From Glandiceps talaboti (Eukaryota > Hemichordata > Enteropneusta > Spengelidae): DNA of 64,000 nucleotides. The translations under genes were made by a program, and so were the position numbers. The stretch lies in contig NC_135557.1 in assembly GCF_964340395.1 (NCBI RefSeq), positions 20,128,225 through 20,192,224 on the forward strand, read 5' to 3'. The notes under the pieces were generated by a model. The model was not told the DNA's origin. It saw only the letters and a program-made list of their open reading frames with translations, and ran no database searches. The stretch's first letter is position 1. Every line of letters starts with the position of its first letter. Of this stretch, positions 52,300 to 64,000 are shown one piece after another.

Positions 52300-54595
52300 A
52301 CCAGTATTTCAACTTTGATCTTTGACCTTTATGTTAATTTGTATCTTTGACCTTTATGTTAATTTGTGCTATGTGGGCGCACATTCACTTTCCCCATGTT
52401 TCAATAAACATCAGACCAAATTTCCAACAATCAACACAATATCCAAACACATTTGCTGTTAAAACTAACTAGTCTACACGAAAATTGAACTTTTAGCCAT
52501 GTTCATCAGCTTCATATATTACCAAAATGCAGTAAATAACTGACTGAATGAATCAATGATTGACTGACATAATGACACAAGTACCTCAGAAGAACAAAAA
52601 CAAATATTTGTGATATTTATTGACACAAATAAATTATCTAACAAATTAGCAAACACAACAAGATGTCACATAATTCAATTATGATTGTTCATGCATTCAA
52701 AATATTAACATAACATTCATTGATAACAATTGTACTTTTCAAAGGTCAATAACCTTATTACTGGTAACTGGGTAGAACAGTTGAGGATTGTTGTCCTTAG
52801 ATTGAGCCTGCAACAATAGTTATTATATTCATCTTTTTTTCCGTGTATAAACTTTTGATGATGTAAAAAATAACAAGAAGCTGCATACCAGTAAAACAAC
52901 TGGCTGTCAGTGATAAATTTCTAGCCATGATGGATATATTTATTAAAATTGGTCTGCAAAACTATGAAATCTTTAGAATTTATGGTAAAATATTTGTTAA
53001 TGTTTGTGGTTGTTACCGAACAATTAATCACTGGCAATTGTTCCTTACACCCTCAATAATATTGGGTGACATCAACAACTGAATTGTAATTTCTCCTGAA
53101 ATGAATTACTATAAAGACTAACACCCACATTTTAGCTTACATTTGGGTGTTCCCCGATGCTTCCCCTTGTATTTGCCAAGTAAATTGGTTTACGTCTCCC
53201 TGTGTCCCTTGAGCAACCCCCTTAGTGTGGTCACATGACTGCTAATATCCAAAAATTGTGTCAAAATAGTGTCAGCTGAGGCCTAGTTTGGGGTTTTCAA
53301 AATGAAAAATGCACACACTGTGGGAGGTAACCCCTTCCCATACCCACAACCCACTACCATCCCTACTCACATGGCCTTCATGCCTGCAATACCTTTCTGT
53401 TTATAATTACTTAACCAGCTACACTAAACTAACGTCTACATCCTTACAAATAAATATCCCTCCTGGTAGAAAGAGGAATAAAACACAGTCAAAATTCTCT
53501 TGGATTTCTTTATTAAAAGGGATATGATCAAGATGGTCAAGGAATAATTCTCATATCCCTGGTTAATCTTGTTTTCTCTCAACATAATTTTTTTTTGTGT
53601 ATGACATTTTACATATTTTTTTACTAACCTTTAGCAAAAATACTGACAATATTTTTATGGCACATGAGAACACAAATACTTTCATTTCACGTATTTTAAT
53701 TTTGTGCATGGACGGTTCATTACTTCAAATACGTTCACAGGTAATCATTCACAGTTAAAACTGTCGTTACAGACACCTACTCTAACGCATATACTGCATA
53801 CAAATTCAGGATTTAATCCTACGCTGATTTGATACGTTTGGGGGCGTAATTTCTGTTGCACATTAAAAATACATACTCATAATGGTCTATTTACTGAGTG
53901 AACTTTAAAGTATAAAGATATTTCTTATAAATAAGCCGATGACATAATTCATAGTTCTTCATACATACATACATACAAAAATGTTGAGTGCATTCCTGCC
54001 TTGTAATCAACTGTTCTGATAATGCCAGATGACAATTATAATGCCATAGAAAGTATACATTGGTATTTAACATTATACAATAATACTGATTAATTGATAG
54101 GTTTATGTCACTTGAATAAAACGTTTACAAATTCAACTTGTGCCTCGTTAATATATGTATCCTATTAATTTCAATATATATCACATCCAATTATTGCGAC
54201 ATTGATTCCATATTTTCGCAAACCACACCTTATTTTTTTTTTATCGATAACACATCTGTGACATGGTGCATCTTGGATGGTGTCGTAAAAAAGCTAGGGT
54301 GTATGATGATCATGTGCCTCCAGTATTTTTGTTCAAGGGCAAGGTTCCGCATTCTTGAAGTAGTGTCAAAGGTCAAATCAACCACAGGAATTTAATATAC
54401 CTTGATCATGAAATTCAGCATAGTGAAATGTTTCAGCCAAAATTTCCTTCAATTTTCTAGTCGTCTCCTAATACCAGTGCCACCTTATAAGTTTGCTAGT
54501 CTACGTATGTTTGGAAAATAAATAAATGTCACCGGGTTAAGAGACACCATAAATAACAGCCGGGCTTAGAATTAGCAGTTGTCAAGGACACATAC
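52300..54595. other. No gene seen
   Basis: AT-rich sequence with short frames lacking any domain. It may contain the receptor promoter if the exon at 52194 is real. Confidence 0.4.
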
Positions 54596-54845
54596 ATTGT
54601 CGACTGCTAAACATTGTATCTTGACTACCAAATTAATAGTGGTCCAGGGCATATAGACTACTAAACATTGTATCTTGACAACCAAATTAATAGTAGTCCA
54701 GGACATATAAACTACTAAACATTGTATCTTGACAACCAAATTAATAGTAGTCCAGGGCATATAAACTACTAAACATTGTATGTAGACTACCAAATTAATA
54801 GTAGTCCAGGGCATATAAACTACTAAACACTAGACTACCAAATAC
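54596..54845. repeat. 54-bp minisatellite, about 4.5 copies
   Basis: Unit ACTACTAAACATTGTATCTT...AATTAATAGTAGTCCAGGGC. The length is a multiple of three, so a minus-strand frame of 80 codons stays open. Confidence 0.88.
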
Positions 54846-55699
54846 ATGTATATATTGCAAATCTGTTAGACCAATGGAAATCAATGAAAAATTGTAGCTG
54901 AAACAGTTCACTTGGATAAATTTGACTCCGAAAAGTTAAATTCATGCTCTGTAAGTAGCATGTCATTTGAATATATGTATGAAAAAGGTTTCCTGTTTGA
55001 TTAATATTTTATGACAATAAAAAAATGTATAAACAATATTCATACTTCAGACATTAAAATTCCACACAAGTAAATGCCAGACACTTAAATAAATTGTTGC
55101 TGAAAAAAATCACGTACTTGGGATAAAACCGTTGATTTAAATTCTAGACATAGCACAGTGTCCAAACAAGCTGAGAATGGCAATTGGTAATTAGGCGATG
55201 TACATAAAACATGGCAGGGCAACTTCTGACATTTAAGGCTTAATGTCTTACAAGATAACATAGTAATATACAATGCCAATCAGATAGGTACAGATTAGAA
55301 GCAGACATACAAACCTATATAAAACACATTGACATTACAATCCACTATATACGTTGCCTAGATATTATCAGAGTGGAGTTATAATTTGTGTGCAAGAAAC
55401 TCAAGCATTTTTTGTCAAGTCTATTGTTTTAGATATATTGGCACTGAGGTTAAGTTATATGGATGTCTCCATTTATAATCAAGTAACTGGAGTGGAGGTG
55501 GTTTGCAAATGACTCAAGTGTTTGTTTTATATCATGCATACAAACCCTTTTGTTATTTACATTGAATGTAGTACACTGAAGGCAAGCCACAACTTTATCA
55601 CCTCACCTTATGGTTAGTTGGGCACAAAGAAAAACCCTATATATAATAGAAAGAAGATTAATTTGTATGCAAGTAGCTTAAGTTAAAGGCCAGGGTTTC

Positions 55700-56600
55700 A
55701 GTCCCAGGTTCTCTAGTCTAGTTCCTATACGGTATCATTATGATTTACACCTCCACTCACAGTGGTTTAGTTAGAGACCATGTTGGCACCCAGACTACAT
55801 GTTCTCTTATTGAATAACGTTAACTCTCCATGGAGTAGTGTAGTGTGTAGTTCCTATATACAGTATCAGTTTTTTAAAATTATTATTTGAATACACCTTA
55901 GTAAGAAACCATGTTGGCATTCGGACTATCCGTGGAGCCATGAGGATCACCTGGCCTTATAATGTGGTGGACCAACTTTTCCTATAGGGGTTCACATTCG
56001 GATTTTTTAGCTAGGACCTGGCCAAGATCAGGCCTGAGCAAAGGCTTAGAAACAAGTATGTTTTGGTCGCAGATATTGTCCAAGAGCGTTGACAAGGTTT
56101 ACAGTCAGTTCCAAGTGTTTCCTATCAAAGATATCTCATCAAAATTAGCTGTGTGGAAGCATTTTATAGTGCTGCTAGATAACTCTTGAGCTGGGAAAGG
56201 TCTTTTTAATACATTCTTCTGTTTCTGGTATATGTATGCAATGAGGACTAGTCATTTATCTGGTGTTTACAATATAACAATGATTTATTATGCACACTAT
56301 CAAGATTTTATTTATGGTATTTGAACTCTATGTGCATAAAACTGGACAATGTAAATAGGTTAAGCACCTCTTTTATGATATTGTTTTGTATATGTAATGA
56401 GGACAAGTCTATATTTCATTCGTTGTTTACAATAGGGTAAAGATATACATGTACAGCACAAGTAGCTATGTACTTTTTTCCCTAGGTAAACCCTATTCAT
56501 CTAGTTCCTATATGGTATCGTTACAATTTACACCTCCACTCACAGTGGTTTCGTTAAAGAACACATTGGCATCCAGACTATCTAACTCTAAGCCCAGTCT
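55700..56600. repeat. Local duplications of about 85 bp
   Basis: TCTAGTTCCTATACGGTATC...CTCCACTCACAGTGGTTT at 55720 recurs at 56508, and a weaker third copy is at 55849. A separate GTAATGAGGAC-type block recurs at 56230 and 56390. Confidence 0.65.
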
Positions 56601-56677
56601 GTCATGTGGGTCTTTACACTTGCTTCGTAACACCAAAACTACTCTTTGGGTTAAGAATTCCCCAACAATGGCCATGG

Positions 56678-56957
56678 CTTGAAATTAACTTTTTTTCTTT
56701 GGTAGTCTTAGTAGGCTACCAGTTTCAGAAATTGGTAGCCCAAAGATTGTGACCTGTAGTCTGATATTCCTGAACTGAAAACAGATTTCCTCTATTGGAA
56801 ATATGTGTATTATTAAAATATTTTCAAGTCCATAAATCTTCCATCCTCATCACATAATCAGTGGTAGCCCACTCAGTGTAGCTACAGACTGTGGTAATCC
56901 CATGACCAGAATTGGTAGTCTGTGGGCATGGGACTAGTGTTAATTTCTAGCCCTGTA
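56678..56957. mobile_element. Dispersed repeat, copy 2 (partner at 25155)
   Basis: Ends GGCTTGAAATTAAC and the complement GTTAATTTCTAGCCC form a 14-bp near-perfect inverted repeat, like the termini of 16093-16512. About 275 bp match 25155-25415. Confidence 0.75.
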
Positions 56958-57745
56958 ATAGGAAAGGAATACAAAACATGTGCAAATTAATGGTTGCTTC
57001 TACTAACAAGACACTATTGTCATCAACACATGATAATGTCAGACTCAAAGACAAAAGATTACTATGTGACTCATCACCATGGCATATCAGTAATTTGCAT
57101 TTCCCAACAACAGGATACAGTAGGTGACCACATTTTACCATATGTGTTGTTTTAAATTCTGAATGACTTCCTTGTAATAGTAATGTCTCATTTGAGAGAC
57201 AATACTCAATTAGACACTCATCATGTGTTCCAGTTACACACTTGTACAGGAATATCTATTTCCTGTATATACAGGAAGTGACATCACAGATAAATTTGTA
57301 AATTCTGCTTTGGTGTTCCTAAGCCCAGAGATCTGCCTTGGTCTTACATCTCAAGAAGCTCTCCAAGTCTCCAGGCTAATGTGTCCCTAATAATTTTTTT
57401 TTAAACAAACTTAGTTTCAAGATAAAATGCTAGAAAACAGAAACTACTAGTAGTCATTGCATTAGATGGAACAGGTGAGAGAGACATTTTGTGCGTCATA
57501 TGAAAATGCTGTACGTCATTGATGTAAGAAATTGATTTAAAAGGTACACTGCTACAACATTGTATGTTGCATGGTGTGTCAGTGATACTCAGTATGCCAT
57601 ATACAATTTCAAGTTGAAATTCAGATCCCTGAAAAACATTACGAAAAAAATAACTAAAATATTACAATACCATTTGTGTTTTGTTACGGGTGGTAGGTAG
57701 GTAAAATCTACTGCAGTTCCCCTGTCATTTTACCAGGGTTCCTAC

Positions 57746-57934
57746 CAGTGTTTTTGTTAAGGGTGGTAAATAGGTAAAGTCTACCGGACTTCCCCTGTCA
57801 TTTTACCAGGGTTTCTCACCACAATCATCGTATACTATTACTAGTATAGTAGTATATGGGAAACTGTGCCAGTTTTACCAGATTTACCCCTCCTGTTATC
57901 GTGGGTTGGTTCCAAGCCATTAGCAAAAACACTG
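57746..57934. mobile_element. CAGTGTTTTTGC-family element (copy 3), with a partial copy before it
   Basis: CAGTGTTTTTGTTAAGGGTG to TTAGCAAAAACACTG, a good inverted repeat. 57678-57745 repeats its left part (GGGTGGTAGGTAGGTAAAAT), suggesting insertion into or duplication of a relative. Confidence 0.7.
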
Positions 57935-57939
57935 AAACT

Positions 57940-59330
57940 GTGCAACTATCAAAATTTTCCTCAAAGATAACTGGTTCCATGTCATATTGACAAATAAAAT
58001 ATTAATCACTATCATAGTGTACCATTTTCAAGTTGGAAAAAAAAATATCTGAAAAATGTGTCAACACTTTTCTCAGCATGAAATATGTATAATCTAATAT
58101 TTCAGAATGCAATCTTACAAGATTTCTTTACATATTTAAAGCATGGTTATCTCTCCAAAAACTGAGCAAAACACAATTTATTTTATCAACACATTTCATG
58201 GTTCTGATTCCAAAAACAGAATAAGACATGATTCATTTTTTCAACACATTTAACACAGTTGACCTGAAAATCCTAGTCGAACATAATTTATGATAATTTA
58301 TTCTTTTCATGAAACTAGGTTATTGGGAGTGGCCATCTCATGAAAGTACTGGAACATTAATGATTTTACGTCAATCACATTCATGGAACACACAGGGTAT
58401 CGCTTACACCAATCTACCATGATTGTACATGTATTTAAGACCTTTCAATCACACTTCATTTTGACAGCACTGTATTTACATATATATTGTTAAATGTTGA
58501 TCACTGTTTGTTTACAAGAGAGTCAATATTTTCATACATTGTAAATTGATACATTATACAGATAGCACCAGGTAAGGTAAAGTAACAATAATTTGAAAAT
58601 GAATGTTAGACATTCTAAAGGTACAAAGAAGAATGTTTTCAGATTGAATTCTATTCGCTATTGTATGTATAATGGAGACCATTTCGCATTCAGGAAAGCA
58701 TTCAGTAATTCTTGTTGTTGATAATGATTTGTAATTACATTGTTGATGATGCTTGTCAGTATTTATCTAATTTTGTTGTTTATTTTTGTTTGTTTGTTTG
58801 TTTGTTTGTGTAAACATAACTAACTAAGCCTGAGCACCCTGTGCCTGGGACTAGTTATACAATTTCACATGCCAGGGTTTAGTCATCACAGGAAGTGAAA
58901 GGAGAGAACTCGGAAAACTTTCATAGATTTCAGTCATCTCAGTAGCTAGGCCGGAAATAAGGTTAAAACATGCACACAAACCTTGTACCATGATTGAGTG
59001 GGAAACCACTGTAAAATATCTGGACAACCCGCATAGCTTTTACCTACTTACAGCTATTAACAATAACACAACATATGTGTTTATTCCGCCCACTTCTATG
59101 ACTTCATCATTCAAATATTTACAATTCTTACTCTCTTTGTCTTTTCAACTACTTCTGTCACAAGACTGTCAGTGGGTGGCAACAAAAATAGCACTATTTA
59201 CTTGAAACTTTGACATATCACAGACCCCTTCCTCCCCCACAACAACCTCAATTCATATCAGAAAACCTGCATTTCCTTTTTTGTATTCAATCAGGACTCA
59301 CAAATGGCAATAAAGAAAGGAACATTAGCT
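57940..59330. other. No gene seen
   Basis: AT-rich sequence with a (TTTG)n run at 58785-58809. Short frames without recognisable domains. Confidence 0.45.
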
Positions 59331-59344
59331 TGGGTACTTGTTGT

Positions 59345-59475
59345 TGGCTTTAAAATCTAGTGATCCTTCATCAGTTGGAAATTGACCACTAGATTTGATG
59401 CTCAATCAGTTGAAAATTGACCACTAGATTTGATACTCCATCCAATGGAAATTGACCACTAGATTTGATGCTCTA
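59345..59475. repeat. 35-bp triple repeat
   Basis: ATTGACCACTAGATTTGATR recurs three times, with an incomplete fourth unit at 59350. Confidence 0.8.
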
Positions 59476-60379
59476 TCAGTAGTGTGCAGGGCACAATTTC
59501 TTTTTGGCCGTTACATTTACTGTCGTTTGTTCTTTTGTGAGTGCTTGTTACATACATCTGACACAATACCATTGGTCTTCCCGAGCCACACAAGAGCGTC
59601 GAGTGAATTCACTCAACGAATGAGAATGCGTAGTACACCGAAACATATGGGTACATTACTTCAGAAAGTTCTGTTCGAAAAAAGCACTAGCACAGAGCGC
59701 AGACAACGATGTTAACTTATCGTTATTGTTTGGTCGTTCTCTTTCTTTCAATTTCAAACATTGAATGTCATATTGTAAAATGGATTCTGATTGGCTACTC
59801 GCAATTAAGAGATTGAGTTCGGGAAAACTTATGGTATTTTATCAGATGTACGTAACAAACGCCCACAAAAGAGCAAACGACTATAAACGTAACAGCCAAA
59901 AAGAAATTGCACCATGTACATACACTACATCAGATTTTAATCAGATTGAAGCTAGCCCGGCATTTGTCTATTTTATGACTTCACCTACAGTATGACCTAT
60001 TTACAATGATGTGAACAAACTTATCTATTGTTCACCATATTATAGCCCTCTTCCTTCCCACGCCGCCAACATTCACTAATTTGCACGTGCCTTTTTTCTA
60101 TTGTTTAGGATATTCCGCCTACACTACTATAACCTGTTTATAATAATCTGAACAGATAACATTTCCAGACAAGGTGACAGCTTGTCTATTGTAGCATTAT
60201 TCAGGGAAGTAATATTCCTGCATGTGTTACTTTGTACTGTATCCATCCAATGTATCCCAGATATAGAATACAGATTATGCCTGGGGTGGTCTTATGAAAA
60301 CACAAACTGTAACACAAGATGTTAAATGCTTTTATATTACTACTGTAAAACAAACTGGACATATCTCCAATTCTGTTTG
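59476..60379. other. No gene recognised
   Basis: Two adjacent plus-strand frames (59452-59715 and 59765-59995) give basic peptides without a known domain. They are separated by stops and no splice pattern was seen. Confidence 0.35.
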
Positions 60380-60503
60380 GACGAAATGTTCTGTGTGACT
60401 TCCGTTGTGGAACGTGGTTTATCCCAGACTCTCACTTGGAGAGGTCTCGTAGGCAGAGTCCCCAGCAGTGAGAGTATGGGTAACCAAGACTATTGGTGAC
60501 ACA
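60380..60503. mobile_element. One-ended remnant of the 14704 inverted-repeat family
   Basis: GTGACTTCCGTTGTGGAACG, then CCCAGACTCTCACTTGGAGA and GAGTATGGGTAACCAAGACT match 14970-15077. The left half is missing. Confidence 0.65.
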
Positions 60504-61667
60504 GCTAACGAAGATCAGATGGTAAATGGTAATCTAAATACACAAACACTCAATATCACATTCAAGTATTCAAAAATTCCGGGATTTGGATGCCGGAATT
60601 ACCTTTTCAAGTCACAGCTTTATGTGGGAATATACATGTAGTATCTCAGCAAAGCCTAGCTACAATTTTAGGACTATTACGTGATACTCTAATGATAAGG
60701 ATCTAGTATCATGCTGAAATATTCTCAAAATCTAAGTACAGATAACTGAACATTAGAGACTTTCCCTCACAGCTGCTACCATCCTGGTCTACCACTTCCT
60801 AAAGATGCCACTAGGTCATTCAATAACGTGTACATGTAATCTAGCCAAGCAGGTCAACCACTAAACTGGCATGTCACATTCTATCCACGAGACTCATTTT
60901 AGTAAACAGACGCTTCGCGTCATAGATGCTCACAGATAATTTAAGAGTAGTAGTCAGTATTCCTGCCCAATACAAGAATGTAGAACACTGCATTGACTGT
61001 ACAGGGTAAAGAGCTTTGTATTCAACTGCAAGCTTGGGAGTTAGGAATACACTCCCTAGCATACCTGACTTGTATCATCTGCAAATTGCAATGTCTATTG
61101 GCCACTACATTTTGTATCTCACTCTCTCACTCCTGCTTCCCATCTCTATCTTCAACCCTCACTGACTAGATTTTAAAAAGTCAAAGCTACTAAACCCAGA
61201 AGCTACAGAGTGGGGAGTTCCTTCCTTTCACTTCATGAGACTATACTGGTATTTTCACACATACGACTCAAATTTCATACTAAACTTTAATTATCGACCT
61301 TGACTACCTCCTATCCTGTACTCTGCTATCAAGAATTGTGGTGTATATACAGTGTATAGTATTTGTTCACTATTCTAACTCTTCTAATAATTAAGGTGTG
61401 TTCCATCATATTACCATGGTAGTTGAGCCTTTGACTTTCTAAGATAGACACAAAACTGTAAAACTATTGTTGCAACATGTAAAACTACATCTAGTTTATT
61501 TACAGTGAACTGTTTTGGGACTTCCAAAATTTACACTACAATGATCACAGGGCGATTAGATTCACACAACAGAGGAACCGTTATCACCCACTTGTATAAT
61601 CTACCACATTTAAGAACAATACTAGATTTAGTCTGTCAATCTTAGTAAACTGAAGGCTGGAATTACC

Positions 61668-61828
61668 TTGTGTTTTTGCTAAGTGGAGGTAAGTAGGTAA
61701 AATCTACCAGGGTTCCTGTCACTTTACCTGGTCCCCCCCCCAAAAAAAAAAAAAAAATTAAAAAAATAAGTCTCTTTGGAAACACTGCTCATTTTAACCA
61801 GGCTTCCCCAACCTTAGCAAAAACACCG
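61668..61828. mobile_element. CAGTGTTTTTGC-family element (copy 4)
   Basis: TGTGTTTTTGCTAAGTGGAG to CCTTAGCAAAAACACCG. Interrupted by a poly-C/poly-A run at 61733-61757. Confidence 0.65.
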
Positions 61829-62589
61829 TTACCAGTGTCACAAAATTTTCAGACATGGATACCTTTAAATTTAAATTTTAAAGATGGCTGCCCTTATAAT
61901 CATAGTGTTGCCAAGGCTACCATGAAACTAGTGCATTTGTTTTACGTTCTTTTGAATCACAGACTAACCTACTTAGCATGGCAATATATTTTCAAGAAAC
62001 TCTTTTGCGATGTTTTTGAGTGCTTTTATTGGGCTGTATATGTGAAAGGTGTTGAAAGGTCAGATTTTTACAGCGGCAACCTTTGAAAACAATTTTAGTC
62101 TTACTTTGACATAAAACTCCCTGTTGATACATATCAAGTCATTTTATTGGGGTGTACAAAAAATGTCGGAGACTTGCGTTGTAGGGTCAGTTTTGTGGTT
62201 ATGACATTATAAGCATTCTTTTACATTAACCACACTAACTACATATGGTAGCCTGTTTATAACGCTGGCGTGTTACTTCGTTGGCCGTTGCATTCCTTTT
62301 TTGTCAGGTGGATATTACGTTTTGAAATATTCATTTCTTTAGATTTACATAATTATATGTAAATTATGCTCATGTACTATAGCAGGGTCAAAGGTACCTA
62401 TTTCAACACAAGTGATTTTTATCATCTGGTCTGTTTTTGAATCTCATTTACGACACTCATAAAGATGTCTCAGATGGCACACAAATGGAGTAATGTATAA
62501 GTGGCAGCCATCTTCACTATATCCTACTTTAATTGTTTGTTAATGTTAACTCCTGTTTTCATCGCATTTGTACTTTTAGATGATGACTT

Positions 62590-62765
62590 CATATAAAACC
62601 ATGGCCTTTAAAAATTCTACCGACATGCTCACATTTACTCAAAGTTTTGGAGTTAGAACTATGGCCGTAAAAAATTCTAATGACATGCTTGTGTTTACTC
62701 AGGGTTTTCGGATGAAATCCTGGCCTTAAAAAAAATACATGAACTGCTAACATTTACTCTAGAAA
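62590..62765. repeat. Degenerate 66-bp triple repeat
   Basis: TATGGCCGTAAAAAATTCTA ... GACATGCTTGTGTTTACTCA recurs with differences at 62600, 62660 and 62718. Confidence 0.6.
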
Positions 62766-64000
62766 TCTCCTTACATATCATTTCATGTTATTTTATTGTG
62801 TAGAGGCAAAGCATTTTGCTGGGGTCAGTTTTTCTTTATTGCAACAGCTGTTACACATAGAGTACTTTGTACAATTTCACCAAGCTCACAGTCGTATTCC
62901 CAGGGGTACCCCACTTACAAATATTACATGAATTATAAAGAACATAAAAAGCTGCAAATTTATAATTAATGAGTGTCTAATAGAAGGAATAAATTATCTT
63001 AAAAACATCATTATTCATTTATACGTGTAATCTATTGTGTTGTCTGGGTATTCATATTGACCTTGAGTTTCAGGCCATCAATAAAAACCAAAAAAGGCTG
63101 AAAATTCTCAGCTTAGAATCCAGTCTTGTGGGTGTCTTTTCTCTTGCCTTTCCAACACCTGAGATTTCACTAGTATTTTACAGTTTATTTCAAGTTCAAT
63201 GGCGCTATGGCTAGAAAAGAGGTGCAACTTCTTATTGGATTTTTACATTTTTAAATTATATTTTAATTTTTAAAATAATTTTTCCATCATTAGCATCATC
63301 ACGTGATTAGAACAAACTCGGAGAGTTGATCTATACTGTTGCAATGTAAATAGATCCATGTTGGACATACACACACATACTAGGGTCTAGACGACTCGGG
63401 GGGGGGGGGGGTATAAAGAAATTTCAAGTTGACTACATGTACATGTAAAGCCATTGCAGCAAAAGGCTAGGTGTTGAAATAGAATGGCGAGAGTAAAATA
63501 TTGCAGTTTTTATATAAACAGAAAATAATATTGATGTCTGGGAAGTTGTCATCTAATAGTACATGTAAATATATGGCTACATGTGTTTTAGTTTTCAACT
63601 GGTGGGGTGAAATCAAGAGAGAATGAAATATTAAAATAAAAATTTTTATGTTTTCCGTACCCATTGAAAGTAAACAATATGAAATGAAACGATAAAATAT
63701 CAGAATGCCATGCTTCAATAAAAATATACAAGCTATTCAGCAATAAAAGTGAGATAATTAAATTCTGGTGATAAAGGCAACAGACAAATAAAACTACAGA
63801 TGAACCCCTTCAGGCATACCGTAGATTCTCTGACCCAAATATGGGTTCAATGTATTTTGTGCTGGAACTGAATTTCACCAAATAATGAAGTGTAAAAAGA
63901 AACTGCAATTTCCACCACCACCCCCCCCCCCTCCCCGACCCCATCACTGTGAGTGTCACTGGGACTTACTAACAATACATGAACATGTATTCTCACTGCC
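62766..64000. other. No gene seen
   Basis: AT-rich sequence with poly-G (63398-63411) and poly-C (63920-63932) runs. No domain or repeat of note. Confidence 0.45.

Noticed and set aside
54572-54814. 80-codon minus-strand repeat frame
   Set aside because: 54-bp minisatellite, no independent coding signal.
59452-59995. Possible plus-strand gene from two neighbouring frames
   Set aside because: No domain, no start in good context, and no splice sites connecting them.

Overview
The window looks like nuclear DNA of an invertebrate deuterostome. Hemichordate or amphioxus fits best, but the species cannot be fixed from the sequence alone. The evidence is GT-AG spliced phase-1 immunoglobulin exons spread over about 40 kb, AT-rich introns, a tRNA-derived SINE, a non-LTR retrotransposon tail, many small inverted-repeat transposons and Helitron-like ends, and long CATA, TG, GA and ACT microsatellites. 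Nothing bacterial is present: no operons and no CRISPR.

One gene dominates. On the minus strand, 16 coding exons between 47459 (start) and 8024 (stop) join in frame into a predicted protein of 1001 residues. It has a signal peptide, one V-like and six further Ig domains (one exon each), one fibronectin type III domain, a single membrane helix and a charged tail of about 175 residues. The tail holds only three tyrosines, each in a known SH2-docking context: a Grb2-type YVNA, an ITIM (VVYAEL) and an ITSM-type TEYATI. The order of parts recalls Kirrel/nephrin-like and Siglec/CD22-like receptors. An inhibitory-receptor tail on an invertebrate adhesion-type receptor is the most interesting system here. 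The ITIM/ITSM exon can be left out: exon 15 has an internal donor, and reading through it gives a shorter protein (967 residues) with only the YVNA site.

Layout: 1-1000, plus-strand end of a non-LTR retrotransposon, an NHL-repeat exon fragment and a small transposon that supplies its stop codon. 1000-8000, repeats and the probable 3' UTR of the receptor. 8000-20500, cytoplasmic and membrane exons, with six CArG boxes in intron 15. 20500-30300, FN3 and Ig exons; intron 4 is almost wholly a 44-bp minisatellite in which nearly every unit carries a copy of the 5' splice site. 30300-42500, a 12-kb intron with a 200-nt pyrimidine tract, paired CTCF-consensus sites, transposons, a (CATA)n block and a perfect 78-bp-arm palindrome. 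42500-47500, V domain, minisatellites and signal-peptide exon. 47500-64000, upstream DNA with a possible 5' UTR exon near 52200 and dispersed repeats; no convincing gene was seen there.

All exon calls come from reading splice sites and phase by eye. The summed coding length (3006 nt) is divisible by three and every junction keeps frame, which is strong internal support. No database search was possible.
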